From: Palsa-870 sp035937155
GTDB lineage: Bacteria > Chloroflexota > Dormibacteria > Dormibacterales > Dormibacteraceae
DNA: 64,000 nucleotides
Direction: 5' to 3'
Assembly: GCA_035937155.1 (NCBI GenBank)
Contig: DASYVJ010000036.1
Coordinates: 1 to 64,000 of the forward strand
Position numbers and translations under genes: made by a program. The notes under the pieces are model-generated. The model had not been told where the DNA came from, searched no databases, and worked only from the letters and a program-made list of their open reading frames with translations. Of the stretch, positions 7,377 to 15,564 are shown piece by piece. The first letter of the stretch is position 1; each line of letters begins with the position of its first letter.

Positions 7377-8887
7377 TGCGACTGGCGTCCAGGCCGCTAG
7401 TGCTCGGGCTGGCGGGCGCAGGGCTCTTCCTCGCGGCGCTCGACGCCTATGTGGTGGTCACGCTACTCCCCTCGATGATCGCCGACGTCGGTCTGACCAT
7501 CGACCGTTTCGAGCAGGCAACGCCGATCGTGACAGGCTTCCTCGGCGGCTACGTGGTGGCAATGCCGCTCCTGGGCGCGTATTCGGACGCGCGTGGGCGG
7601 GCGCCCGTGTATGCGGCGTGCATGGTTGCTTTCGCCGCCGGGTCGGCGATCACCGCGACCTCGGGACTGTGGACCTTCGCGGGCCTGCCGTGGTTGGTCG
7701 CCGGCCGCGTGCTCCAGGGGCTGGGAGGCGGCGGGCTGGTCCCGCTGTCGCTGGCACTCGCCGCGGACCTCTACCGGGACGGCGCCCGCACGCTCGCGCT
7801 GGGTTCGGTCGCAGCGTTGCAAGAGGCGGGCAGCGTGTTCGGACCGCTGTATGGGGCGACCCTGGCAGCGCTGGCGGCCTCGGCCGGCGGCTGGCGCTTT
7901 GTCTTCTGGATCAACGTGCCGCTGGCGGCCATCTGCGCTGCCGGCCTCCTGATGGCGACCCGCCGCGCGACTTCCCCGGCAAGACCTGCTGCGTCGTCGA
8001 TCGACTGGGTCAGCGCCGCCCTGCTGGGGCTGGGGATGGGACTGCTGGTCGTCGCTCTGTACCCCGACGACCCGGACCATCGTGCGACCAGTGCGCTGCT
8101 GTTGCCGGCCGGAATCTCCAGCGCGGTCGTTCTGGCCCTTTACGGATGGCGCCAGGTCCGCCGGCTCGAGCCGCTCGTGCCGCGAGAGCTCTTGCGGAGC
8201 AGGAGCTTCATCGGCGCGGGCGCGTCGAACCTTTTGATCGGAGCCGCCTTGATGGTGGCTCTGGTCGACGTTCCGGTCCTGGGCCGCCTGGTGTTCAACC
8301 TCGACCAGCTCGGCTCGGGCTTGCTCTTGTCGCGCTTCCTAGTCGGCATCCCAGCCGGCGCAGTGCTCGGCGGGTGGCTCGGGGGTCGCTTCGGGAGTCG
8401 GGCCGTGGCCGTAACGGGCATGCTCGTCTCTGCCGCAGCTTTCCTCCAGATGTCGACGTGGCCGGTGAACGAGCTGGCCCTCCAGGTCGGACCTGTCCGC
8501 CAGGCCGATCTTGCCCTGGCTGCCTGCGGGCTGGGATTTGGAATTGTCATCGCACCGCTCACCGCTGCGGTGCTGGCGCTGACGCGCGACCAGAGCCACG
8601 GCCTCGCGACCAGCCTGGTCGTGCTCGCGCGCACGATGGGAATGCTGGTAGGGCTGTCGGCCCTGACTGCCTTCGGCCTTTATCGCTTTCACCAGATCCT
8701 CGGCACACCGGTGCTCACGGACCCTGATCTAAGGGCTCGTGTCGATCACCTCGCCAGGCTGGTCGCTGCTGCCTTCCTGCAGGAGTACCGCGAGATCTTC
8801 AGCGTCGCCGCCGCGATGTGCCTGCTCGCGGCCCTGATCATCGGGGCGACGATCGGTCAGCGCTTGCGCGCCACCGCTATCACGTAG
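7376..8887 (+). CDS. MFS transporter, 14-helix, P55 (Rv1410c)-like partner of LprG-type lipoprotein
   Basis: The 503-residue membrane protein begins with an MFS first helix carrying acidic residues (GLFLAALDAYVVVTLLPSM), then motif A (GAYSDARGRAPVYAACM) and GRVLQGLGGGGLVPLSLALAADLY, as in DHA2-type exporters with 14 helices. The ATG start overlaps the lipoprotein stop by one base, so the two are almost surely co-translated. By analogy with lprG-Rv1410c it may export lipids or lipophilic drugs. The 3' end overlaps the convergent methyltransferase gene by 31 bp. Confidence 0.85.
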   Translation: MRLASRPLVLGLAGAGLFLAALDAYVVVTLLPSMIADVGLTIDRFEQATPIVTGFLGGYVVAMPLLGAYSDARGRAPVYAACMVAFAAGSAITATSGLWTFAGLPWLVAGRVLQGLGGGGLVPLSLALAADLYRDGARTLALGSVAALQEAGSVFGPLYGATLAALAASAGGWRFVFWINVPLAAICAAGLLMATRRATSPARPAASSIDWVSAALLGLGMGLLVVALYPDDPDHRATSALLLPAGISSAVVLALYGWRQVRRLEPLVPRELLRSRSFIGAGASNLLIGAALMVALVDVPVLGRLVFNLDQLGSGLLLSRFLVGIPAGAVLGGWLGGRFGSRAVAVTGMLVSAAAFLQMSTWPVNELALQVGPVRQADLALAACGLGFGIVIAPLTAAVLALTRDQSHGLATSLVVLARTMGMLVGLSALTAFGLYRFHQILGTPVLTDPDLRARVDHLARLVAAAFLQEYREIFSVAAAMCLLAALIIGATIGQRLRATAIT

Positions 8888-9729
8888 GAGTGGTGGTAGC
8901 GGAACGCGTCGTCCGGATCGCCAAGGCTTTCCATCGCGGATTCCACTTCTGCTTCCAGCTCGGTCCGGTACTGCGGACCCAGGGCTCGGATAAGCGTGTA
9001 CGGCAGTGGACCTGCGCCGGCCATCAAGTCCGTCCATTCGTGTGCGTCGCGCGTCCGGCCGCCGGTAACCATCTCCGTCACGCGCGTTACGTCGAAGCCG
9101 GCTCCATCCAGTAGCTGGCGCAGGACATCGGGCTCGCCAAAGCCGGCGCGCTCAGAGCTATAGCGCGGAAGGCTCAGGTGGTGCCGGCGCGCGAGCGGCA
9201 CCAGGCCCTGGAAGAACAGGTCCTGCGCGCGCGTGCTGAGGCTTCGCCTTTGAGAGGACACTGCCAGGCGGCCACCGGCACGCAGCACTCGATGCGCCTC
9301 CGCCAAGGCGTCATGCGGGTCGGCAAGGTAGGCGAGAGCCTCGCCCATGGTCACCAGGTCAAAGGTCTCCGGCTTGAAGACCAGACGCTCGGCAGCCATA
9401 CCAAGGAACTGCAACGATGACCTTCGGTCGGCGTTTTTCTTGGAGCGCGCAATCGCCAGCATGTGATCGGACAGGTCGATGCCGATCACGCTGCCAGGGC
9501 TGACCCTGGGCGCCACGAGGTGAGCGACCAGCCCTGTCCCGGTGCCCACATCGAGCACGTGCTCGCCCTTCTGCGGCGTCGCCAGGTCTGCGAGCCTGGC
9601 CGCGACCCGCTCGTGCTGCCCGCCCGCCCAGCTGTCGTACGAGGGAGCGATCCGGTCGAAGAAATCGACCAGGTGGTCGATCATCTCGTCCGAGGCGTCC
9701 GGGTCCATCAAGGTGGTCGCGCGCTCCAA
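8857..9729 (-). CDS. Class I SAM-dependent methyltransferase (UbiE/Coq5-like)
   Basis: The 290-residue protein has FFDRIAPSYDSWAGG, motif I VLDVGTGTGLVAHLVAP (SAM-binding glycines), IGIDLSDHMLAIAR (motif II acidic residue), FDLVTMGEALAYL (motif IV) and HRVLRAGGRLAVS (post-motif), all in UbiE-like order. The C-terminal 100 residues are variable and probably set substrate choice, which is unknown. The frame opens with TTG 9729; ATG 9708, seven codons in, is an alternative. It converges on and overlaps the P55-like gene end by 31 bp, so it is transcribed independently of it. Confidence 0.85.
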   Translation of the reverse strand: MERATTLMDPDASDEMIDHLVDFFDRIAPSYDSWAGGQHERVAARLADLATPQKGEHVLDVGTGTGLVAHLVAPRVSPGSVIGIDLSDHMLAIARSKKNADRRSSLQFLGMAAERLVFKPETFDLVTMGEALAYLADPHDALAEAHRVLRAGGRLAVSSQRRSLSTRAQDLFFQGLVPLARRHHLSLPRYSSERAGFGEPDVLRQLLDGAGFDVTRVTEMVTGGRTRDAHEWTDLMAGAGPLPYTLIRALGPQYRTELEAEVESAMESLGDPDDAFRYHHSYVIAVARKR

Positions 9730-9914
9730 TAACCTGGATCGTGGGGCGTCCCGCCCTCGATCCTCATCCTGCTTCTACGTCCGGGGGCACCCTGTTACCA
9801 TGCAAGCTCGCTCTCATGCGGAGCTCTGCTTGACCGCGGCGCGCAAGTCCGCTCGGCGCTCAGAGTTGAGTACAGAGTATGGAAGGCACGATCAACGCAG
9901 TGGAGGATTCCCAG

Positions 9915-10295
9915 ATGGCCCAAGCTGAAAAATCTGCAACACACTCGTCCGGAACAAGTCAGAACGGCGAGAAGAACGTCGTCAACCTAGGCCCTCGCGA
10001 CAGCCTTCATGGACGTCTTGACATCCAGGGCGACCTCAAGATCGCGGGCAACGTCGAGGGGGAGCTCAAGGCAAGCGGAGACGTAACGATCGATGCGACC
10101 GCGGCCATCCAGGCCTCTATCGAGGGTGCGAACGTGAACGTTCGCGGCCAGGTCACCGGCAACGTCACCGCCAAGAAGCGCTTGACGCTTGGTGGCTCCG
10201 GCCACTTGAGCGGGGACGTCAAGGTGGCTCGGCTCACCGTCGAGGACGGCGCCACGCTGAACGGCAACGTCACGATGTCCTCAGAAAAGGGCTAG
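9915..10295 (+). CDS. Bactofilin (polymer-forming cytoskeletal protein)
   Basis: The 126-residue product consists of a short polar N-terminus followed by the bactofilin right-handed beta-helix: repeated hydrophobic-glycine units such as DSLHGRLDIQGDLKIAGNVEGELKA, VTIDATAAIQASIEGANVNV and KRLTLGGSGHLSGDVKVARLTVEDGATLNGNV. Bactofilins polymerise without nucleotide and act in cell shape or localisation. ATG 9915 has GGAGG at 9902-9906 with 8-nt spacing and is preferred over ATG 9879, which has no such site. The 185-bp space upstream holds no recognisable gene. Confidence 0.9.
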   Translation: MAQAEKSATHSSGTSQNGEKNVVNLGPRDSLHGRLDIQGDLKIAGNVEGELKASGDVTIDATAAIQASIEGANVNVRGQVTGNVTAKKRLTLGGSGHLSGDVKVARLTVEDGATLNGNVTMSSEKG

Positions 10296-10308
10296 GCATT
10301 TATATACT

Positions 10309-10361
10309 TGCCCGCTCGCCGGGGAAGTCGGCGCGCAGCGCCGGATAGGGGGACCCCCCTC
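10309..10361. repeat. Dispersed hairpin repeat, single copy
   Basis: Read on the minus strand, this is CCCCCTATCCGGCGC, a short loop, GCGCCGACTTCCCCGGCGAGCGGG. The same string, in plus orientation, occurs at 23409-23454 with small changes. It lies exactly between the convergent bactofilin and membrane-protein genes, a typical REP-like location, and could act as a two-way terminator. Confidence 0.7.
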
Positions 10362-10364
10362 TGG

Positions 10365-10763
10365 TCAGGCCGCCTGGCGCCGTTCGGCCTGGGTGATTGA
10401 CGGCAGGACCACCGTTTCCACGTAGTGCTGGGCCGCGTCCATCGCGTTATGGACGATGCGCCATTCGAGCTGCTCGAAAATCACCTGGTCCTGGTTCAGC
10501 CGGTCGAGTCGGAGCCGCCAGAAGGCTGCGTTCAAATTCAGCCCAGGGAGCGGGCCCGGTGCCGCTCTTTTCGCCTCGGTCAGATCAGGCAGCGGGCTGA
10601 TGGTCTGGCCCGCGGGAGCGGCGATCGCCTGAACCGCGGCCACCCCTGGGTGCTGCGTGGCCGCGGCCGCCACCATGTTCCAGACGACCACGATCAGCAG
10701 CGTGATCACGATGCACTCGGCGATCACCATCCAGGTCAGAGGTTTGCGGAGCAGGTTGCGCAT
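10365..10763 (-). CDS. Hypothetical single-pass membrane protein
   Basis: The 132-residue product has a positive start (MRNLLRKPL) and one membrane helix (WMVIAECIVITLLIVVVWNMVAAAA cut short here, residues about 11-33), so most of the chain should lie outside the membrane. Residues 35-75 are Pro/Ala-rich; the last 55 residues form a probable amphipathic helical region (FWRLRLDRLNQDQVIFEQLEW). I do not recognise the family. It converges on the bactofilin gene across a hairpin repeat, and nothing suggests a shared operon. Confidence 0.6.
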   Translation of the reverse strand: MRNLLRKPLTWMVIAECIVITLLIVVVWNMVAAAATQHPGVAAVQAIAAPAGQTISPLPDLTEAKRAAPGPLPGLNLNAAFWRLRLDRLNQDQVIFEQLEWRIVHNAMDAAQHYVETVVLPSITQAERRQAA

Positions 10764-10856
10764 GACGCCAACCTAATACCGGCGAACTGATCCGAGAACC
10801 CTGCCCGTTAAGACCCGTTTCTGGCGCTCCAGGTGGCGGTGTCAAGAAGAATGGGC

Positions 10857-11291
10857 CTAGATCGGATTGGTGATGCGCTGGAGTTCCTGCATGAGACCCT
10901 GGTGGTCGGCGCCGGCGAAGAACTCTTCGTTCAATCGCCGCGCGACAAGCGAACCGGACTTGGCGAGCTGCGAACCGGACCCGGTCAATGTCACGCTGAG
11001 CGCTCGGCTGTCGCTTGGGTGGGGGCCGCGGTCCACGACGCCACGAGCTTCCAGTCCTCGGATGACCTGCGAAACCACGTTGACATCCATCCCGGTGTCC
11101 AGGGCGATCTGGCGTTGACTCAGTGCTCGCTGACTCTTCAGCCGGCGCCGGTGGACCGCCATCACCACGAAGAACTGGGCCGGCGTCAGGTCCAGAGGAG
11201 CAAGCCGCCGGCCGAGTGACGTGCGCCAGGCGTGAGCGCTGATCATCAGCAGGTAGCCCAGGCCGCCGCCGGGGGCTTCATCGCCCGACAT
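10857..11291 (-). CDS. MarR family transcriptional regulator
   Basis: The 144-residue protein has the MarR winged-helix core: LTPAQFFVVMAVHRR, LSQRQIALDTGMDVNVVSQVIRGLEARG (recognition helix) and the wing DRGPHPSDSRALSVTLT. MarR proteins usually bind a palindrome near their own promoter and let go on binding a phenolic or other small ligand, or on oxidation. The gene overlaps the 3' end of the upstream SRPBCC gene by 14 nt, so it is the second gene of an operon whose promoter at 11728-11765 has two palindromes and is the obvious target. Confidence 0.9.
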   Translation of the reverse strand: MSGDEAPGGGLGYLLMISAHAWRTSLGRRLAPLDLTPAQFFVVMAVHRRRLKSQRALSQRQIALDTGMDVNVVSQVIRGLEARGVVDRGPHPSDSRALSVTLTGSGSQLAKSGSLVARRLNEEFFAGADHQGLMQELQRITNPI

Positions 11292-11706
11292 TCGCGCCCT
11301 CCGCGTGACGGGCCACGGACTCCATCATCTCGGGCAGCGACCTGGCCATCTCGTCAGCGAACAGCCGGCGAAAGACCGGAGTCAGCGGGCCGGTGATCGT
11401 TATCCGGTGCGTAAACAGGATCGTTGCCCCGTCACGAGTGGCGAGGTGGTCGAACGTCATCTTGCCGAACGGAATCTTCGACTCCGACGTGAAGCGCCCG
11501 AATGGCTCCAGCGTCGTAATCGTGGTCGACGTCTCCACGCTCCCGGACGGCTTGAGCCGAATCCGAGTCCCAACAGCGAGGGGGCCGTCGAGACGCGCCC
11601 ACTCCGTCCCGCGATCCTGCTCGGGCCAGCATTCCGGGTTGGTCCACCGCTCCCAAAGCGCCCCCGCGTCTGCTGTCGTCGTCGTCGAGTGCTCTGCTGC
11701 CCACAT
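11278..11706 (-). CDS. SRPBCC (START/AHSA1-like) domain protein
   Basis: The 142-residue single-domain protein fits the SRPBCC hydrophobic-pocket fold: an N-terminal strand-helix pattern (ADAGALWERWTNPECWPEQD), central strands (GTRIRLKPSG, STTITTLEPFGRFTSES, ATILFTHRITITGPL) and a long C-terminal helix (RRLFADEMARSLPEMMESVARHAE). Such proteins bind small hydrophobic ligands or act as cyclases or lyases. It starts with ATG after AAGGAGG (GGAGG at 11713-11717) and has a consensus promoter. It is the first gene of an operon with a MarR regulator, suggesting response to a hydrophobic compound. Confidence 0.85.
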   Translation of the reverse strand: MWAAEHSTTTTADAGALWERWTNPECWPEQDRGTEWARLDGPLAVGTRIRLKPSGSVETSTTITTLEPFGRFTSESKIPFGKMTFDHLATRDGATILFTHRITITGPLTPVFRRLFADEMARSLPEMMESVARHAEGANVGR

Positions 11707-11727
11707 GGCATGCCTCCTTAAATTTAG

Positions 11728-11765
11728 TATAGGTCTATATTATATGGACCCATATGATTTGTCAA
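11728..11765 (-). promoter_or_regulatory. Promoter with two palindromic operators (SRPBCC-MarR operon)
   Basis: On the minus strand TTGACA (11760-11765) and TAATAT (11737-11742) are 17 bp apart, a near-perfect housekeeping promoter. Two palindromes overlap it: ATATGGACCCATAT (11742-11755, in the spacer) and TATAGGTCTATA (11728-11739, over the -10 end and start). Their centres are 15 bp apart and both have a 2-bp core flanked by A/T-rich arms, as MarR sites often do. The local AT-richness contrasts with the surrounding GC-rich DNA. Confidence 0.8.
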
Positions 11766-11802
11766 GAAGGCGACTGTGACGCCGGGGATTACCTGGTCCC
11801 AG

Positions 11803-12963
11803 TTAAGGCCTCGTGGTCAGCCGTAGAGCTTGCAGGCCGCGCTCGATCGTCTCGATTCTCTTGGGAAAGCTGAATCGAACCTGACCACGACCCATTGAGG
11901 GATCGTGGTAGAAGCTCGACGCGGGCACCGTCGCGACGGCAGCATTCTCGATCAGATATCTCGAGAAGGCGACATCATCGCTGAAGCCGAATGAGGCGAA
12001 TCCAGCCATCACGTAGTACGCGCCGTCAGGAGGATCGACCTCGAAACCGCACTCGCGCAGCCCGGCGACGATCGCGTCGCACCGCTCTCGGTAGTCTCCG
12101 AGCATCTCCGCGTAAAAGGACGAAGGAAGCTCGAGCGCGGCCGCAATCGCGATCTGCAGCGGGTGGGCTGCCCCGACCGTCAGAAAGTCGTGGACCTTGC
12201 GGATGCCCGCGGTCAGCCCAGGCGGCGCGATGAGCCAACCGATGCGCCAGCCCGTCACCGAGTACGTCTTGCTGGCTCCGCTGATGGTGATAGTCCGGTC
12301 GCGCATCCCCGGCAGGGTCGCGAGGCTGATATGACGGCCGCGATAGACGAGATGCTCATAGATCTCATCGGTGATCGCGATCGCGTCATGCTCCACGCAC
12401 AGCTGCCCGATAAGCTCGAGCTCAGCCTGTGAATAGACCTTGCCGGTGGGGTTGTGCGGCGTGTTGACAACGACGGCCCGCGTCTTGCTGTTGAACGCCC
12501 TGCGGAGCTCGTCTGGATCGAACGACCAATCAGGAGCGCGAAGCGTCACGTAGCGAGGGATGGCGCCGCTGATGATGCAGTCGGGTCCGTAGTTCTCGTA
12601 GAACGGCTCGAAGATGATGACCTCGTCGCCGGGATCGACCGCCGCCAGCATTGCCGCGATCATCGCCTCAGTCGCACCGCACGAAACCGTGACTTCGGTT
12701 TCGGGATCCACATCGCGGTCCCACGCCGCGGACTGTTTGCGCGCCACGGCCTTGCGCAGCTGCGGGGCGCCCCACGTGGTGGCGTATTGGTTGTAGCCGT
12801 CACGCAGTGCGTTTGCCGCCGCTTCCAGGATACGGGCGTCGGTGTTGAAGTCGGGAAAACCCTGGGCGAAGTTAACCGCGCGCTCGGGCCCGTTGAGCTG
12901 GAGATTCAGCCGCGTCATCTCGCGGATGACCGACTCGGTGAAGCTCTGAGCCTTCAGAGACAG
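11803..12963 (-). CDS. Class I/II PLP-dependent aminotransferase
   Basis: The enzyme has NFAQGFPDF near the N-terminus, CGATEAMIAAMLA, the Asn-containing NTPHNPTGKVY, TDEIYEHLVY, the PLP-lysine motif SGASKTYSVTGWRIGW and the C-terminal Arg in GQVRFSFPK. This is the aspartate/kynurenine/methionine aminotransferase subgroup. The first ATG is at 12918, but the frame before it encodes SLKAQSFTESVIREM, which resembles the helix usually preceding this point in the family. No ATG, GTG or TTG exists in that stretch; CTG at 12963 or 12957 is a possible start, and 12963 is used here. Exact substrate unknown. It follows the CBS gene by a few bases. Confidence 0.85.
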   Translation of the reverse strand: MSLKAQSFTESVIREMTRLNLQLNGPERAVNFAQGFPDFNTDARILEAAANALRDGYNQYATTWGAPQLRKAVARKQSAAWDRDVDPETEVTVSCGATEAMIAAMLAAVDPGDEVIIFEPFYENYGPDCIISGAIPRYVTLRAPDWSFDPDELRRAFNSKTRAVVVNTPHNPTGKVYSQAELELIGQLCVEHDAIAITDEIYEHLVYRGRHISLATLPGMRDRTITISGASKTYSVTGWRIGWLIAPPGLTAGIRKVHDFLTVGAAHPLQIAIAAALELPSSFYAEMLGDYRERCDAIVAGLRECGFEVDPPDGAYYVMAGFASFGFSDDVAFSRYLIENAAVATVPASSFYHDPSMGRGQVRFSFPKRIETIERGLQALRLTTRP

Positions 12964-12976
12964 TTGTCGGATTGGC

Positions 12977-13444
12977 CTAGTGGCCAGGGTCGGCGCGCTC
13001 CAGGTGTAGTTCAGGACTGGAGCACGAGTAGCAGCGAGCCGGCTTCTCCAGGCTGCGCTCCCACCACCCGCAAACCTTGCACGTCCATCGTGTCTTGGCG
13101 AAGAAGTCGAGCACGTCCGAGCGGCTCAGCAAACCGACCATCTTGCCGCCCCTGATCACCGGAACGCGCCGTATCCGCTCGCCGATGAGAAGGCGGGCCG
13201 CCTCGTCGATCCCTGTCTCCTCGGTGACCGAGATCACACGCTGGCTCATGATGTCGCGCGCCACCTTTCCTTTCTTCGAGAACACATCGGTCTCCGAGAC
13301 GATGCCGACCACGTGACCTTCACTGGACACGACCGGCGCGCCGGTGATCCGCTTGGAGACCAGCGTGCTGGCGATCTCCTCTATGGGCGTGTCTTCTCGA
13401 AACGTGATCACGTTCCGATTCATGACTTCCTTGACCGGGATCAT
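12977..13444 (-). CDS. CBS-pair protein with C-terminal zinc ribbon
   Basis: The 155-residue product holds two CBS domains (MIPVKEVMNRNVITFREDTPIEEIASTL and ARDIMSQRVISVTEETGIDEAARLL, each followed by a PVV or PVI strand and a GIVSETD or GLLSRSD helix), which normally bind adenosine nucleotides. The tail has CKVCGWWERSLEKPARCYSC, two CxxC pairs likely to bind zinc. A CBS pair joined to a zinc ribbon suggests a sensor or partner-binding regulator rather than an enzyme. It lies upstream of the aminotransferase on the same strand, about 13 bp from its likely start. Confidence 0.88.
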   Translation of the reverse strand: MIPVKEVMNRNVITFREDTPIEEIASTLVSKRITGAPVVSSEGHVVGIVSETDVFSKKGKVARDIMSQRVISVTEETGIDEAARLLIGERIRRVPVIRGGKMVGLLSRSDVLDFFAKTRWTCKVCGWWERSLEKPARCYSCSSPELHLERADPGH

Positions 13445-13634
13445 CAGTGACCAGAGCCGGCGGTGAGCGGCGATCGAGCGGCATCGGCGGTCGGAGCCAA
13501 GGAGAGGGTGGCGCGAGGAGGAGCGCAGCCGTTGCTGCGTGACGACGAAGCGCCGGGCCCCTCGACGCAGGCTTCAGCGCCGCAGGCGCCCGGCCGCCTA
13601 GGCCGCTCGAGCGCCAGCGAACTGTCGGCTCTGG
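13445..13634. other. Intergenic space, nothing recognised
   Basis: This 190-bp GC-rich stretch lies between the CBS gene start and the threonine ammonia-lyase stop. I see short GC hairpins but no convincing gene, promoter match or RNA. Confidence 0.5.
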
Positions 13635-14594
13635 TCACAGGCTGAGCAGTGTAGCCACCGTCTCGAGGTCGGCGTTGCCGCCGCTGAAGACCAATCCGGT
13701 TCGACCTTTCGGAAGCTTGCCGGAAAGGTAGGCGGCGAGGGGAAGCGTCCCGGTTGGCTCGAGGGCCAGGTGCAAGCGCGACCAAGCGACCTTGACGGCA
13801 TTCGCGATTTCCTCTTCAGTCACAAGGACGATCTCGTCCACCAGCCGGTTGGCGAACATGACCTCAAACGTACGCGTCCCGATCGCGACAGTGCGCACGC
13901 CGTCGGCCAGTGTCGTCGGGGACGTCGGGAGGGTGACGACGCGGCCCGATTTCCAGCTCTGGTACGCGTCGTCAGCCGCAGCCGGCTCGACTCCGATCAC
14001 TTTGATCGACGAGCTGTGACTCTTTACTGAGATCGCCGAGCCCGACAAGAGGCCGCCACCGCCAACCGGCGTCACGATCACCTCCAGGTCCGGCTCGTCC
14101 TCGAGCAGCTCGAGTACTACCGTGCCCGCGCCGTGGATTACGTCCCAGTCGTCGAAGGGATGGACGAGCACGTAGCCCAACTCCTCCCTCATCTCGCGCA
14201 TGCGTTGCTCACGGTTGGCGAACGTGATGCCTTCTTGAATCACTTCGGCTCCAAGGGCTCGGGTAGCGGCCACCTTCGCGGGGTTGGCCCCCTCTGGAAT
14301 AAGAATCAACGCCGGCAGGCCGACGGTGGCGGCGGCGAGAGCCACGCCCTGGGCATGGTTGCCCGAGCTCACCGCGATCACGCCCGGCGGACGGTTGCCG
14401 CGCTCGAGCATGGACAGCACGGCGTTGAACGCCCCGCGCGGCTTGAAGGCGCCGGTGACCTGGAAGCTCTCCGGCTTCAGCCGCAAGTTCGGGTCGAGGT
14501 CGGTGGTGAGCACTGGGGTGCGCCGGACGTGGGAACGGATACGGCTAGCCGCCTCTCGGACCTGAGCTGAATGCGTCTCGAGATATGGGGTCAA
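13635..14594 (-). CDS. Threonine ammonia-lyase (catabolic, PLP)
   Basis: The 319-residue enzyme has the fold-type II PLP pattern: PLP-lysine in SFQVTGAFKPRGAFNA (Lys51), SSGNHAQG binding the substrate carboxylate, PVGGGGLLSG binding the cofactor phosphate, and C-terminal FSGGNAD. Threonine or serine deamination to 2-oxo acids is the usual reaction. There is no C-terminal ACT regulatory domain, so it is the short form rather than isoleucine-inhibited IlvA; serine racemase is an alternative reading. The frame is open far upstream through the EamA gene, but TTG 14594 overlaps the EamA stop as TTGA and begins just before the conserved N-terminus. Confidence 0.82.
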   Translation of the reverse strand: MTPYLETHSAQVREAASRIRSHVRRTPVLTTDLDPNLRLKPESFQVTGAFKPRGAFNAVLSMLERGNRPPGVIAVSSGNHAQGVALAAATVGLPALILIPEGANPAKVAATRALGAEVIQEGITFANREQRMREMREELGYVLVHPFDDWDVIHGAGTVVLELLEDEPDLEVIVTPVGGGGLLSGSAISVKSHSSSIKVIGVEPAAADDAYQSWKSGRVVTLPTSPTTLADGVRTVAIGTRTFEVMFANRLVDEIVLVTEEEIANAVKVAWSRLHLALEPTGTLPLAAYLSGKLPKGRTGLVFSGGNADLETVATLLSL

Positions 14595-15508
14595 GCGGCG
14601 TCGGGGTAGTCGCGCCGGACCGCGGGCTTCCGGCTTGGTGAGCGCTGGAGGTTGGTGAGCACCGTGCCGCCCAGGATGACGGCCATTCCGATGACGATGG
14701 GCAAGCTCAGGCTCTCGTGCAGAAGAATCACTCCCCAGAACACAGCCGTCACCGGGACCAGCAGCGTGACGCCGGCGGCGCGCACCGCACCCAACGTGTT
14801 CATCACGTAGTAATAGAACAGATACGCGACACCCGTTGCGGCCGCCCCCAGCGCGATGACCGCAGCCATCGACGCCAGGGCCACATGAACATGTGGCAGG
14901 GACGGGGCGGCGAGGGGGATGGCGAAGACCACCGTCGCCGCGAGCTGTCCGATGCTGACGTCGAACACACTGACGTTGCGCATCTTCCGGCGCTGATAGA
15001 TCGCATTGGCCGCATACGAAAGCGCTGCCAACAGCACCGCCATCGCCCCGAGAAAATTGCCGGCCAGGCCGTGGGTCAGGATGTCGGGCAGCACGAGGAT
15101 GACGACGCCGCCGAGCCCCAGGACGACGCCCAGGTAACCGATTTTGCTGGGCCGCTCCTTGGGCATCGCCCAATAGATCAGGACCGCCGTCCACAGCGTG
15201 GTGGTCGAGTTCAGGATGCTGGCGAGACCGCTCGAGATCCTCTCCTCTCCCCAAGCGATCGCGACCCAGGGCACCACCGCATTCGTGATCGCCATGATCG
15301 CGAACGAGCCCAATCGGGTCCTCCAGCCTTCGCCGAGAAGCGGCCGGCCAGTCGCCTTGACGATCACGACCAGCGCGATCAATCCCGACAGCGAGCGCAG
15401 AAGCAGAAGCACGGTCGGGCTCATGTCATGGACAGCGACCTTGATCAGGAGGAACGAGGCGCCCCAGATCAGCGCGAGCGCTGCGAGCGCCGCGTATGGC
15501 TTCAGCAA
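14591..15508 (-). CDS. EamA (DMT superfamily) transporter
   Basis: The 305-residue hydrophobic protein shows the two EamA repeats of the drug/metabolite transporter superfamily, about 10 membrane helices, with the typical openings ALALIWGASFLLIKVA and, in the second half, LAALSYAANAIYQRR. The C-terminal half ends LLHESLSLPIVIGMAVILGGTVL, also typical. Members export amino acids or other metabolites. It overlaps the threonine ammonia-lyase by 4 nt, so amino-acid export coupled to threonine breakdown is plausible. It starts at TTG 15508 with GGGAG upstream. Confidence 0.85.
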   Translation of the reverse strand: MLKPYAALAALALIWGASFLLIKVAVHDMSPTVLLLLRSLSGLIALVVIVKATGRPLLGEGWRTRLGSFAIMAITNAVVPWVAIAWGEERISSGLASILNSTTTLWTAVLIYWAMPKERPSKIGYLGVVLGLGGVVILVLPDILTHGLAGNFLGAMAVLLAALSYAANAIYQRRKMRNVSVFDVSIGQLAATVVFAIPLAAPSLPHVHVALASMAAVIALGAAATGVAYLFYYYVMNTLGAVRAAGVTLLVPVTAVFWGVILLHESLSLPIVIGMAVILGGTVLTNLQRSPSRKPAVRRDYPDAA

Positions 15509-15521
15509 TCTGCTCCCTCGG

Positions 15522-15560
15522 CCCTCACCCTAGCCCTCTCCCGCTGGCGCGGGAGAGGGG
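15522..15560. repeat. Hairpin repeat related to the 2846-2978 pair
   Basis: CCCTCACCCTAGCCCTCTCCCGC followed by loop TGGC and GCGGGAGAGGG forms a perfect 11-bp stem (15534-15544 with 15549-15559). The left flank matches the outline of the 66-bp tandem repeats. It sits between dtd and the EamA gene and may end the fab operon transcript. Confidence 0.7.
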
Positions 15561-15564
15561 ACTG

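Noticed and set aside
14595..15254. N-terminal extension of the threonine ammonia-lyase frame
   Set aside because: It is a shadow of the EamA gene; the enzyme is complete from TTG 14594.
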